In this document: positions 7,299 to 15,964 of the stretch, in pieces
How the letters are laid out: every line of letters begins with the position of its first letter
Position numbering within the stretch: position 1 is the stretch's first letter
DNA from: Actinomycetes bacterium
GTDB lineage: Bacteria; Actinomycetota; Acidimicrobiia; Acidimicrobiales; JAKAVM01
Direction: 5' to 3'
Assembly: GCA_021827485.1 (NCBI GenBank)
Contig: JAKAVM010000076.1
Coordinates: 1 to 45,676 of the forward strand
Length of the DNA: 45,676 nucleotides
Notes under the pieces: model-generated
Seen by the model: the letters and a program-made list of their open reading frames with translations, nothing else
Told to the model about the DNA's origin: nothing
The model's database searches: none
Position numbers and translations under genes: made by a program

Positions 7299-8685
7299 TG
7301 GCTGCTTCTTTTACAAAAAACATCTCATTTTGCTTAGCTGCGATCTTCCGCCTGACAAGTTGCCTAACTGGTACTAAAGATTCCACTCGAGAGAAAATAT
7401 CGTCAAAAAACCCCTCAACGATCAATTGGTCAGCCTCTTTAGGGGTTATCCCCCTTGATTCTAGATAGTATCTTTGTTCAGGATCTATTGGACCAACCGT
7501 TGAAGCATGACTACACCTAACGTCATTTTCTTGAATATCTAGGTTAGGGACTGACTCCGCATGTGCACCCTGGGATAAAACAAGATTGCGATTTTCTTGA
7601 AATGCGTTGGATTTGCTGGCTCCTTTCTCTACTCTTATTAGACCCGAGTAAACCGATTCAGCATTATCATCCACAGCACCTTTGAAATATAGATGGCTAT
7701 AAGTTCTGGGGGCAACGTGATCTTGGAGAGTCCTAAAATCATGCATCTGATTCCCTCTAGCAAAGTAAGCGGCAAGAAGGTTGGTTTCACATCCGGTGCC
7801 TGCGGCTCTACTGTCGGTGCGCTGCCGAGCATAGTCTCCACCGAGAGCGACAGAGAAGGAACAGAATCGAGCATCTCTTCCAACCTCAGATACCTGATGG
7901 GCAATCTGCCATGCTTTGAGGCCTAAATCTTGTATCGAGATATAATCAACGCTTGCTCCATCACCTACAGCTATTTCCTCAGTTGGTAAAGTCAACAGTC
8001 TCAGGTGGGAAGGCTCCCAGGTTGGCGACGTTAGCGCTTGAATGATACTTACTTTTGAATTTTCACCGGCGATGACTAACGTCCTGGGCGAAGAGACAGA
8101 AAACTCTGATCCCCCACCAATCTCAGCGGACTGAATGTGCTCAATTAGGACTGGACCGGTCAACTCAAGAGATTCAGGGATAACTATGACAATCAGGTCT
8201 TGAATAATTGCTTGCGCAATCAAATCAACAGTGTCGTTGGATCTAGCAATCTTCCCAAGGTAAGTCTTAGCCAACTCATCTATCTGCCCGGACGTTTCGT
8301 TTTCCCCTAGGCTACCATCAGGTCGATAGATTCTTGATCCCGCTGTCCCATAACACCCAATAGCTAGACCCTTTGCTAATGCAGATTCGTGGACCCATCC
8401 ATCAACCAAACAACCGTTGACAACAAGGAGTCTCGCAGCCGGTTTATCAACACCTGCAAAGTATTCGAGCCGCTCGGTCAGATTAACCTCAGGTGGGACC
8501 CAGCTAGGCGCAATAGCTTCTAAGTCTAAATCATCTATCTTGCTATAGCGCCATAGCTCATCGGCCGCGCTTGGAAACTCACAGCTATCCAGCTCACCTA
8601 AGGCATCTAAGCGAAATTGAGATAGCCACGACGGGCCACCTATGCTTTCAATATTCTTAGAGCTTATTTTTGAGAGACTTACCAC
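7291..8685 (-). CDS. sufD: Fe-S cluster assembly protein SufD
   Basis: SufD pairs with SufB and SufC to form the SUF scaffold complex. The 464-residue protein shows the right-handed beta-helix core of the SufBD family and the conserved C-terminal block (GAVDDNAESVYSGLIRVEKG, KSNAFQENRNLVLS, then ESVPNLDIQENDVRCSHAST and LESRGITPKEADQLIVEGF). The histidine in RCSHA is the family residue linked to cluster formation with SufB. The start is GTG at 8685 with at best a weak Shine-Dalgarno. It is the first gene of the sufD-Rieske-sufC unit and is divergent from the crotonase gene. The usual upstream partner sufB is not adjacent but 4 kb away, with its own promoter. Confidence 0.92.
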   Translation of the reverse strand: MVSLSKISSKNIESIGGPSWLSQFRLDALGELDSCEFPSAADELWRYSKIDDLDLEAIAPSWVPPEVNLTERLEYFAGVDKPAARLLVVNGCLVDGWVHESALAKGLAIGCYGTAGSRIYRPDGSLGENETSGQIDELAKTYLGKIARSNDTVDLIAQAIIQDLIVIVIPESLELTGPVLIEHIQSAEIGGGSEFSVSSPRTLVIAGENSKVSIIQALTSPTWEPSHLRLLTLPTEEIAVGDGASVDYISIQDLGLKAWQIAHQVSEVGRDARFCSFSVALGGDYARQRTDSRAAGTGCETNLLAAYFARGNQMHDFRTLQDHVAPRTYSHLYFKGAVDDNAESVYSGLIRVEKGASKSNAFQENRNLVLSQGAHAESVPNLDIQENDVRCSHASTVGPIDPEQRYYLESRGITPKEADQLIVEGFFDDIFSRVESLVPVRQLVRRKIAAKQNEMFFVKEAAND

Positions 8686-8708
8686 TTCTCTAACTCTAAT
8701 TCTTCCTG

Positions 8709-8817
8709 GCCATCTTCCACCAACCTAACCTGGTATTAGATAACTATTGACGACAGCGCTTGCCCGGTAAGCCAGCCATCTACCACCAAGCTGATCTGGC
8801 ATTGAATAGCAATTAAG
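8709..8817. repeat. imperfect direct repeat in the sufD / crotonase divergent promoter
   Basis: Two 43-base segments at 8709-8751 and 8775-8817 (66-bp offset) match at 32 positions by my hand alignment; both open with gccatct and contain ccaccaa. They fill the intergenic space between two divergent starts, so they could be paired regulator sites or a decaying promoter duplication. Confidence 0.7.
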
Positions 8818-8825
8818 CATATATT
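8796..8825 (+). promoter_or_regulatory. candidate promoter giving a leaderless crotonase transcript
   Basis: A -10-like tatatt (8820-8825) is preceded by a partial -35, ctggca (8796-8801), with an 18-base spacer. Transcription would begin about seven bases later, at or next to the ATG at 8833. That gene lacks a Shine-Dalgarno, so a leaderless mRNA is consistent. The -35 match is only partial. Confidence 0.35.
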
Positions 8826-8832
8826 ACAGGCA

Positions 8833-9765
8833 ATGAATCCAACCCAATCCAACGACCCAGCAAATGAGACCGGCCCTCAGCCGAGCAACCTAGCGCAAGA
8901 ATCTAGTCAACAACCAAATTTCAAAAGTGAGGTGTTGACAATCGAAAAGATGGGAAACATCTCGATTCTATGGTTAGATAGCCCAGAGCGACGCAATGCA
9001 ATGGGCTCCCATTTGTGGAGGGACCTTCCGATTGCGATAAATCACCTAGAAAAAGAGCGAGATATTCGAGCAATTATCGTTGCGGCCAAGGGCAAGAGTT
9101 TTACGGTTGGCCTTGACCTCAAAGACGCTTCTCTTTTCCAGAGTGCCGCTCAACACAGCTTAGAACAATCGCCTTTGGACAAACCTCCGTCCCAAGCCCG
9201 TCAAGCTTTAGACCGCCGCAAAGAAATTAAACGACTACAGGATTCCATCACTTCGGTTGCTAACTGTAAGAAACCTACGATTGCCATGGTGCATGGACAT
9301 TGCATTGGTGGCGGTATTGACCTAATATCTGCATGCGATATACGCATATCAAGTGCAGATGCAATATTCTCAATTAGAGAAACGAAGATGTCAATTGTGG
9401 CGGATCTAGGGACACTTCAAAGGCTTCCCAGGATCATTGGCCTTGGACATTTCAATGAGTTGGCCCTTACAGGCAAAGACATTAATGCAAATCGTGCAAG
9501 AGAAATTGGCTTGGTAAATGACGTTTATCCGGATTTCGATAGTGCTTTCGCTTATGCATGCGAACTGGCAAATGATATCGCAGCCAATTCGCCTCTCGTT
9601 GTTGAGGGAACCAAGCAAGTTATTCGTGCGAGCTTAGAATCAACCATAGACGAAGGACTTGAATATGTGGCCAACTGGAATGCAGCCGCACTTATATCCA
9701 ACGACCTTATGGAGGCTATTAGTGCCTTTATGGAAAAACGTCCTCCACAATTTGAAGGCAACTAA
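8833..9765 (+). CDS. enoyl-CoA hydratase/isomerase family protein (dienoyl-CoA isomerase-like)
   Basis: This 310-residue crotonase-fold enzyme acts on acyl-CoA. The oxyanion-hole segments are visible (KGKSFTVGLDLKD and VHGHCIGGGIDLISACDIR). The segment IRETKMSIVADLGTLQRLP places a Glu and an Asp eight residues apart, as in delta3,5-delta2,4-dienoyl-CoA isomerases, and the Asp of ACDIR matches the third acidic residue of that group. An isomerase role is therefore more likely than plain hydration, though annotation from motifs alone is uncertain. The first 35 residues are a polar, Gln/Pro-rich extension not expected in the family. The ATG has no ribosome site and may be read leaderless. It is divergent from sufD with no metabolic partner adjacent. 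Confidence 0.85.
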   Translation: MNPTQSNDPANETGPQPSNLAQESSQQPNFKSEVLTIEKMGNISILWLDSPERRNAMGSHLWRDLPIAINHLEKERDIRAIIVAAKGKSFTVGLDLKDASLFQSAAQHSLEQSPLDKPPSQARQALDRRKEIKRLQDSITSVANCKKPTIAMVHGHCIGGGIDLISACDIRISSADAIFSIRETKMSIVADLGTLQRLPRIIGLGHFNELALTGKDINANRAREIGLVNDVYPDFDSAFAYACELANDIAANSPLVVEGTKQVIRASLESTIDEGLEYVANWNAAALISNDLMEAISAFMEKRPPQFEGN

Positions 9766-9790
9766 CGCCCAACCAAGCGGGTCTCCAAGA

Positions 9791-9853
9791 AATTATCTCT
9801 TCCAACGCCACTTTTTGAATAGGCCCAATTATCTCTTCCAACGCCACTTTTTG
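9791..9853. repeat. 27-bp direct repeat (36-bp offset) at the end of the minus-strand gene
   Basis: A 27-base sequence beginning aattatctcttccaacgcca occurs at 9791-9817 and 9827-9853 without mismatch. The second copy holds the last codons and stop of the minus-strand gene ending at 9829. The first lies just beyond its stop, so the end of the gene, including the TAA, has been copied downstream. Confidence 0.95.
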
Positions 9854-10173
9854 GAGACACCTCTAGTCCGCTTCATCTCTTGGCGCTCAAACTCTGCGGC
9901 GATCGACGGACCTATGGCGTTCACAATATCTTCCGCTTGATCCAAGATTGCTGCAATATCGCCAGGGGGCATACTGGGCTCACTTTCAATTGCAGGTTCA
10001 ACTAATTTGCCATGAACCCAACCTGCATCATCTAGACGTCTTTCGTATTTGGGACAGTCATCAGGACAGCGCCAAGGTGCTTCTGGGGCGAGATCGAGTA
10101 GGCAAAAGCGCGCAACTTCCCCTGAATTATAGGTTCTACTTTGAAAGTTTTTACATTCTTCGCGCATTGCCAT
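9829..10173 (-). CDS. small conserved-looking cysteine-containing protein, function unknown
   Basis: The protein has 114 residues from ATG 10173, which follows a gggaga ribosome site by eight bases. Upstream in-frame GTG and TTG codons (10188, 10224) would extend it into the glnD start and lack such a site. The N-terminal half contains an EECKNF start, CLLDLAPEAPWRC and PDDCPKYERR, so C-x(n)-C-x3-C residues could hold a metal. The C-terminal half is acidic, then helical, ending in a basic KKWRWKR tail. The layout resembles small actinobacterial hypothetical proteins, but I cannot name a family. It is divergent from glnD with about 15 bases between starts, so the two probably share a regulatory region. 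Confidence 0.65.
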   Translation of the reverse strand: MAMREECKNFQSRTYNSGEVARFCLLDLAPEAPWRCPDDCPKYERRLDDAGWVHGKLVEPAIESEPSMPPGDIAAILDQAEDIVNAIGPSIAAEFERQEMKRTRGVSKKWRWKR

Positions 10174-10188
10174 GATATATTCTCCCAC

Positions 10189-12567
10189 TTGGACAGTGTT
10201 CCCCTCAATCTCAATACTAGACAAAGCGAGAATGGTTCGTTACGTCAGCTTCGCCAAAATCTGCTAGACCAGCCAGATCTGCAAGGAATTTCCTTCTGCC
10301 GTGCTTATTCGCAAGTTACAGATAGCTGGTTAGCTGAGCTTTTTGCGCAGGCCACCGGTTCAGATTCAGAGAAAATGGCTCTATTGGCGGTTGGCGGTTA
10401 CGGACGTCAGGAACTATGCCCTGGGAGCGACCTAGACCTTCTCCTTGTTTATAGAACCAAGATAAAACACCTCAAAAAAATAGCAGATGCGATTTGGTAC
10501 CCCATTTGGGATCAGTCTATTCATTTAGACCACAGCGTACGGGATCTAAAACAAGTTGTCATAATGGCCAAAGAGGACTTGAAAGTACTCTTGGGCCTCA
10601 TAGACGCAAGGTACATCGCCGGAAATCGACAGCTCGCACAAGATGTTGTCGACAAGTCGAAGCAGCTGTGGTCATCTAATGTTTCCAACTCCATCTCTCA
10701 ACTCACAGATCTAGTTGCAAGCAGGCACCACTTGCGAGGCGAGGTAGCCTACTTACTTGAACCTGATATCAAGGAAGACCGAGGCGGACTAAGAGATCTA
10801 CATGCGATAAGCTGCGTTGCCAGGGCAATAGAAGATATTGCACAAGTAACTTCACAACCAGAGCTTGCCCAAGCGAACGAGCATCTGCTCAGGGTAAGAG
10901 TTGAGCTTCAGCGTCGCAGCTCTAAAGAGACTAATCAATTGATCTTGCAAGAGCAAGAGCCAATTGCTGGTTCACTAGGACTAGATGGGGCTGATGAACT
11001 CATGTACCAAACTGCTAGCGCGGCTCGAAAAATCTCGTGGAATTACGATAAAGCCTTTCAGATTGTTCAGCGTAAAGTTGCATCTGGCCCCAAGCCAGTT
11101 GCGCCAATTCAACTTGCGCTGCATCTATCGCTTACCGATGGTGAAATATGGATTGCCGACCAAGATATCGACTGCGCACTTGCCTTGCGCGCGTGTGTAC
11201 TGGCAGCTGAATCTGGGAATCCAATTTCTTTCCAATCCCTACAGCTGCTAGCTGATCGAGTGGAACCTCCGCCTACTCCGTGGCCAGAGCATTTGAGGCA
11301 ACTCTTCGTCTCCTTGCTCGGAATGGGACCGCCTGCCATATCCGAAATTGAGTCTCTAGACCAGGTTGGGATTTTTGAAAAGTTAGTTCAAGAGTGGAGG
11401 TACGTAAGGCACAAGCCACAACGAAATGCCTTTCATCGATTCACGGTCGACCGCCATCTCTGTGAAGCCGCCGCCGAAGCTGCATCATTTGTCAGATCAG
11501 TATCTCGACCAGACCTTTTGTTGGTTGGTGCGCTATTACATGATATAGGAAAAGGTTTCCCGGGTGACCATACGCAAGTTGGTATCGAAGTTGTAGATAG
11601 GATTGCCCGTCGAATGGGCTTTGATGCTCATGACCGCAAAACGCTTTCTTCTATGGTTCGCTTCCACCTTCTACTACCCGATACAGCAGCAAAAAGAGAT
11701 CTAGATGATCCCAAGACCATCGAAACAGTAGCCAACAGTGTTCGAGACCCTGAGCTTCTGCTACTTCTAGCCCACCTTGCAAAGGCAGACTCAATCGCAA
11801 CCGGTCCATCCATGTCATCACCCTGGAGGCTACGAATGATAGATGACCTAGTGGCAAGAGTCCATAGATTGCTTGTTGGCGAACAAATACCCCCAGAGGT
11901 AGCGGAGAACCAAACCCCCCAAGAGATATCTGAACTAATCCGTCGGGTCGAGTCGGAAGTCAAAGTCGCTATCTCCCATCAGATCCTTGCAGATGAAGAT
12001 GGATGGGAGCTAACCATCGTTGCCCGAGATCAAGTTGGATTATTAGCACGCGTAGCTGGAGTGCTTTCCCTCAATGGCATGATAGTAAGGCAAGCCCAAG
12101 TCGCTCAAGCTGCTCCTGGAATTGCCCGAGAAACCTTTGAAGTGGAACCAAGATTTGATCGAGTCCCCAATTGGGACAAACTTGAATCCGATCTGAAGGA
12201 TGCCATCGAAGGTATTAGCGACTTACAAAATCTTATCAAACTCAAGGAGTTAGAGTATTCTCGGTCAAAGCGAGCTGGAGCAGCCTTGACCGCTGAGCCT
12301 AAAGTGCTTTTTGATAATGAGGCTTCGCATAGAGCAACCATTGTAGAAGTCCGGGCACCGGACGGCATTGGAGTACTCTACAAGATCGCTTCTGCTCTTT
12401 CTGAAGCTGGCCTTGATATTATATCGGCGAAAGTTCAAACACTAGGTCATGAAGTTGTAGACAACTTCTACGTTACCAAGGCGCAAGAATCCGAAAACCT
12501 AAAAGTACTAGGCCAACAAGATCTAATCGAAACGCAAAGATCAATCTTAGAGCGACTTAGCAGCTAA
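10189..12567 (+). CDS. glnD: GlnD, uridylyl/adenylyltransferase and remover for PII protein
   Basis: GlnD modifies the PII nitrogen-signalling protein according to glutamine level. Domains in order: nucleotidyltransferase with GGYGRQELCPGSDLDLLLVY; a helical GlnE-like linker; an HD phosphohydrolase domain (GALLHDIGKGFPGDHT, with AHLAKADS later); and two C-terminal ACT domains (ARDQVGLLARVAGVLS and APDGIGVLYKIASALS) that bind glutamine. Both catalytic domains look intact. The length of about 790 is normal. The start is uncertain: TTG 10189 avoids overlap with the divergent gene, while TTG 10141 would overlap it; neither has a clear ribosome site. In many Actinobacteria glnD follows amtB and glnB; here it is alone. 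The last 20 bases are duplicated 45 bp downstream. Confidence 0.93.
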   Translation: MDSVPLNLNTRQSENGSLRQLRQNLLDQPDLQGISFCRAYSQVTDSWLAELFAQATGSDSEKMALLAVGGYGRQELCPGSDLDLLLVYRTKIKHLKKIADAIWYPIWDQSIHLDHSVRDLKQVVIMAKEDLKVLLGLIDARYIAGNRQLAQDVVDKSKQLWSSNVSNSISQLTDLVASRHHLRGEVAYLLEPDIKEDRGGLRDLHAISCVARAIEDIAQVTSQPELAQANEHLLRVRVELQRRSSKETNQLILQEQEPIAGSLGLDGADELMYQTASAARKISWNYDKAFQIVQRKVASGPKPVAPIQLALHLSLTDGEIWIADQDIDCALALRACVLAAESGNPISFQSLQLLADRVEPPPTPWPEHLRQLFVSLLGMGPPAISEIESLDQVGIFEKLVQEWRYVRHKPQRNAFHRFTVDRHLCEAAAEAASFVRSVSRPDLLLVGALLHDIGKGFPGDHTQVGIEVVDRIARRMGFDAHDRKTLSSMVRFHLLLPDTAAKRDLDDPKTIETVANSVRDPELLLLLAHLAKADSIATGPSMSSPWRLRMIDDLVARVHRLLVGEQIPPEVAENQTPQEISELIRRVESEVKVAISHQILADEDGWELTIVARDQVGLLARVAGVLSLNGMIVRQAQVAQAAPGIARETFEVEPRFDRVPNWDKLESDLKDAIEGISDLQNLIKLKELEYSRSKRAGAALTAEPKVLFDNEASHRATIVEVRAPDGIGVLYKIASALSEAGLDIISAKVQTLGHEVVDNFYVTKAQESENLKVLGQQDLIETQRSILERLSS

Positions 12568-12606
12568 AACTCGTCTCCACAAAAATCAATCCTAGAGCGA
12601 CTTAGC
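12541..12606 (+). repeat. direct repeat of the glnD 3' end (45-bp offset)
   Basis: tcaatcttagagcgacttag, the last codons of glnD (12541-12561), recurs with one change as tcaatcctagagcgacttag at 12586-12606, after the stop. The copy lies in the 47-bp gap before the convergent sufB stop. Confidence 0.9.
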
Positions 12607-12614
12607 GCAAAAGA

Positions 12615-15191
12615 CTAACCGACAGAACCCTCCATCTGGAGTTCTATCAATCTAGACCACTCGACAGCATACTCCATAGGAAGCGTTCTGGTTACTGGTT
12701 CAATGAACCCATTGACAACCATTCCCATGGCTTGTTGCTCTGAGATCCCTCTACTCATCAAATAGAAAAGCTGATCGTCACCGACCTTAGAGACAGTAGC
12801 CTCATGGCCAATTTGTGAATCTCTCTCAAGAACTTCCATATATGGTTTTGTCTCAGATATAGATGTTTCATCAAGCAGCAACGCGTCGCACCTTACAAAA
12901 CTTTTTGACTTGGTTGCGCCTTCATCTACGTGGACTAGCCCGCGATATGTAGTCTTGCCCCCATCTTTAGAGATTGACTTGGAGATAATCGTTGAGGTTG
13001 TCTCAGGGGCGCAATGAACCATCTTGGCTCCCGCATCCTGGTGCTGGCCTGTTCCAGCATAAGCAACAGAAAGCACTTCCCCAGAAGCTTTAGGTCCCAT
13101 CAAATACACTGATGGATACTTCATTGTAAGTCTGGAACCGATATTTCCATCAATCCATTCAACATGGGCTTCAGCTTCAGCCCTAGCCCTCTTGGTTACC
13201 AAGTTATAAACATTAGAAGACCAATTTTGGATAGTGGTATAGGTAATCCGTGAACCTTCGAGAGCCACAAGTTCAACTACTGCAGAGTGTAATGAGTCAG
13301 TTGAATATACAGGTGCAGAACAGCCTTCAATGTAGTGCACTTGCGCTCCTTGGTCGGTGATTATTAACGTTCTCTCAAACTGACCCATGTTTTCCGCGTT
13401 GATACGGAAATATGCTTGGAGTGGCATTTCCACGTTCACCCCAGGTGGCACATATATAAAAGAGCCACCAGACCAAACTGCAGAGTTTAGAGCTGCAAAT
13501 TTATTATCGTTAGGCGGTATAATTGATCCAAACCATTTCTGGACTAATTCTGGATACTCTCTTACCGCCGTGTCCATGTCACAAAACAGAACACCTTGCG
13601 CCTCTAAATCCTCTCGATTCCGGTGATAGACCACTTCAGAATTGTGGACAACAAACCCTTCGGCAACGAAGTTATGATGCCCAGCTACCTCAATATCGTA
13701 AACGGACTCAATCCCAACCGATCGAATGTCTTCAATCCGGATATAGCCGAGCATTGGAGAGGTATGGGCACGAAAGTCAGTTCCCTTCGCCGTTCTATAG
13801 CTATGACTATATTTACGTCGATTGAGGCGTTCGCTGCGTCGAGAAGATCGTGCAGGAATACGATCGAATTTGCCGGATAAGCGTAGATGATAGGCAGTCA
13901 TTAACCGCTCACGCTCTACGGGGTGGTGGTTAGTAACAGGTATAACGCTGGAAGAAGATATTCCACTTAGGGCAAGCAACTCCTTGAAATCTCCCAGCAG
14001 ATCTCGATTAGCGCTAACAAACACGACATCATGAGAACTTGTGTGATCTCGAACGTAACCATCTGAATCGAGAAAGCCTGCAATCAGGGAGAGCCGTTGG
14101 GATACGGGCAGCCTAAATGCCCAGTCGGGAAGCCTCTTGGTATGGGCATTCCCGCCAAGACCATTCAACTGGAGGTAATCGGCTAGCGCACGAGTACCCT
14201 TTGCAGTGAGGCGAAATCCGTCTGAAGCAACTATAAAATCTAAACTAAATAACTCGGCACCAACCCGGCGGATCTCTTCCACTAACTCAATATCAGTCTT
14301 GTCTATCGCGATCTCAACTGAAAGATATCCAGATCGATCGTGGATGTATCCGTCACCCAAATAAATGCCCATCCACCAGCAAAGATCATCGGTAGTGAAA
14401 GAAGGAAGCGTCACTTGGGGACCCGTGCCCCATCGACCTGGTCTAAGGGGATTAGTAGGGATCATCAGATCGACCGGTTCTCCGAAGTCGGGAAGGTCCG
14501 TAGCAATAGCGATATAATCGCCTATACGTAAATCTTCTACCGCGACCCATCGCTGCGCATATCGGGCTCGTTGGCGTTGCGGCTTGCGTTCATCGCGTAA
14601 AGCGAGAAAAGGATGATTTCCAGATGCGCCAATAGTTAGCCCGCGGGCAGAGATCTCAAAAACTTCTTTCTCCCCAGAACACTGTGCCGCACGCACTTCG
14701 GACACCTGGATAGACCGCTTCATCTCGTCCAACGAGAAAACTTTATCACCGGGTTCGACTTCCTTAATAGCTTTCATTCCGGTTGTCGTCCATACTCGCG
14801 TAGAGCCGCGAAGACACTCATATTGTGCTGTAACACCTGCTAAGTACTTGCGTTCAGCCTCTGGAATCCCAAGCTTCTCATAAGTATTCTTCACTGAGTC
14901 AGGAAGTTCCTCCCAAGTATTGACCTGCTTATCAGTTGGTTTGATGTAGTAGTAAATATCTTGAAAATCAAGATCAGGCATATTGATTGCAAACCAGTCA
15001 AGCATTGGCTTGCGCTCAAAAATCTTCAATGCGCGCAATCTAAAATCACGCATCCAGGCAGGTTCCTTCTTCATTTCTGACATCTCACGGACTACTGCTT
15101 CAGTCAACCCCTTCTTTGGCTTAAATACATAGTCTTCGACATCGGACCAGCCAAGCTGGTACTTTCCAAGATTGAGTTCAGTGCTTCCCAC
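12615..15191 (-). CDS. sufB: SufB Fe-S cluster assembly protein interrupted by an intein
   Basis: SufB is the main scaffold subunit of the SufBCD complex. The 858-residue precursor consists of SufB residues 1-125, a 392-residue intein (126-517) and the remaining 341 SufB residues. Joining the flanks restores the normal family sequence [15 protein letters not shown], giving a 466-residue mature protein. The C-extein shows standard SufB blocks ([55 protein letters not shown]). Splicing must occur for SufB to work. The GTG start at 15191 follows gaaggag, and a -10-like TATACT lies upstream. It is a one-gene unit divergent from the HAD phosphatase and convergent with glnD, away from sufDC, which is unusual. 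Confidence 0.96.
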   Translation of the reverse strand: MGSTELNLGKYQLGWSDVEDYVFKPKKGLTEAVVREMSEMKKEPAWMRDFRLRALKIFERKPMLDWFAINMPDLDFQDIYYYIKPTDKQVNTWEELPDSVKNTYEKLGIPEAERKYLAGVTAQYECLRGSTRVWTTTGMKAIKEVEPGDKVFSLDEMKRSIQVSEVRAAQCSGEKEVFEISARGLTIGASGNHPFLALRDERKPQRQRARYAQRWVAVEDLRIGDYIAIATDLPDFGEPVDLMIPTNPLRPGRWGTGPQVTLPSFTTDDLCWWMGIYLGDGYIHDRSGYLSVEIAIDKTDIELVEEIRRVGAELFSLDFIVASDGFRLTAKGTRALADYLQLNGLGGNAHTKRLPDWAFRLPVSQRLSLIAGFLDSDGYVRDHTSSHDVVFVSANRDLLGDFKELLALSGISSSSVIPVTNHHPVERERLMTAYHLRLSGKFDRIPARSSRRSERLNRRKYSHSYRTAKGTDFRAHTSPMLGYIRIEDIRSVGIESVYDIEVAGHHNFVAEGFVVHNSEVVYHRNREDLEAQGVLFCDMDTAVREYPELVQKWFGSIIPPNDNKFAALNSAVWSGGSFIYVPPGVNVEMPLQAYFRINAENMGQFERTLIITDQGAQVHYIEGCSAPVYSTDSLHSAVVELVALEGSRITYTTIQNWSSNVYNLVTKRARAEAEAHVEWIDGNIGSRLTMKYPSVYLMGPKASGEVLSVAYAGTGQHQDAGAKMVHCAPETTSTIISKSISKDGGKTTYRGLVHVDEGATKSKSFVRCDALLLDETSISETKPYMEVLERDSQIGHEATVSKVGDDQLFYLMSRGISEQQAMGMVVNGFIEPVTRTLPMEYAVEWSRLIELQMEGSVG
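13641..14816 (-). other. SufB intein with LAGLIDADG homing endonuclease
   Basis: This self-splicing protein element has 392 residues. It opens with Cys1 (CLRGSTRVW), has a block B GASGNHPF with the expected His, and ends [12 protein letters not shown] with the terminal His-Asn; the +1 extein residue is Ser. Between the splicing halves are two dodecapeptide motifs, [14 protein letters not shown] (precursor 272-285) and [14 protein letters not shown] (369-382), both with the catalytic acidic residue, so the endonuclease could still be active. SufB inteins are known in mycobacteria and others at more than one site. Whether this site (between Glu125 and the +1 Ser) is one of those needs alignment. 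Confidence 0.95.
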
Positions 15192-15214
15192 GATTTCACG
15201 TCTCCTTCACTGTT

Positions 15215-15220
15215 AGTATA
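15215..15220 (-). promoter_or_regulatory. candidate -10 element of sufB
   Basis: TATACT on the minus strand at 15220-15215 would start transcription near 15208, giving a leader of under 20 bases that contains the gaaggag ribosome site before the GTG at 15191. No good -35 hexamer is seen (best is ttaccg at 18 bases), so strength or activator dependence cannot be judged. Confidence 0.4.
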
Positions 15221-15282
15221 GTCGCTTTCGTCCAGGTCCGGTAAATTTGGCTTGTGTGGCTTCAATCCTGCAAGATCTATCT

Positions 15283-15957
15283 ATGCTCAAAGCCGTAATT
15301 TTTGATCTTGACGGCCTACTCATCGACTCAGAGCCACTTTGGCGCAAAGCTGAAATTGAGATTCTGACACCTTTAGGAGTTCCGCTTTCCGAAGAGATGT
15401 GCCGGGTTACTCAAGGCACGCGAGTAGACCGTGCGATCGCGCATTGGTATGAAAGCTTTCCGTGGAAGTCGCCTAAGCCAGAAGCCATTGAACAACAAGT
15501 CGTTGACAGGGTAATTGAACTTATTAGAGATCAAGGTCAACCTATGGCTGGTGCGATCGAGATTATCGATTTTTTCAAGGCAAAAAACCTACCGATAGGG
15601 CTATGCTCGTCATCATGGATGAACGTAATTGCAGCCGCTATTGAACGCCTTGGGATTGAAGATCGGCTGGACGTTATCTATTCGGCCGAGAATGAAACTT
15701 ATGGAAAGCCCCATCCGGGATGTTACATAACGGCGGCTCAGAAACTGGGAGTTGAGCCCTACGATTGTATCGTATTTGAAGACTCTTTCAATGGTGCAAT
15801 CGCTGCAAAAGCTGCGCTTATGAATGTTGTCGCAATACCAGAACCCTTCTTGGCCGACTCGGGCAAATGGGGATTTTGCGATCTGGTCCTTGATTCCCTC
15901 AGAGATTTTAGCTCAGAGCACTTTGCGAGCCTAGAGTTGGCGAATAGGAAGAACTAG
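15283..15957 (+). CDS. HAD-superfamily phosphatase (beta-PGM/HxpB-like)
   Basis: This soluble HAD subfamily IA hydrolase probably removes phosphate from a small sugar phosphate. From ATG 15283 it has 224 residues and begins MLKAVIFDLDGLLIDSEPLW, containing motif I DxDGxxxDSE. Motif II is the CSSS segment after NLPIGL, motif III is the K of YGKPHPGCY, and motif IV is EDSFNGAIAA. The overall pattern is closest to hexitol phosphatase B / 2-deoxyglucose-6-phosphatase proteins, but substrate cannot be assigned. An upstream in-frame start at 15247 would add 12 residues before motif I and is less likely. The next gene starts 7 bases after its stop, so it leads a three-gene operon with the SCO fusion protein and a lipoprotein. 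Confidence 0.85.
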   Translation: MLKAVIFDLDGLLIDSEPLWRKAEIEILTPLGVPLSEEMCRVTQGTRVDRAIAHWYESFPWKSPKPEAIEQQVVDRVIELIRDQGQPMAGAIEIIDFFKAKNLPIGLCSSSWMNVIAAAIERLGIEDRLDVIYSAENETYGKPHPGCYITAAQKLGVEPYDCIVFEDSFNGAIAAKAALMNVVAIPEPFLADSGKWGFCDLVLDSLRDFSSEHFASLELANRKN

Positions 15958-15964
15958 CTGAACA

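Noticed and set aside
12615-15191. sufB as a fusion or frameshifted gene because of its 858-residue length
   Set aside because: The extra 392 residues have full intein splice-junction residues, and their removal restores an uninterrupted SufB sequence.
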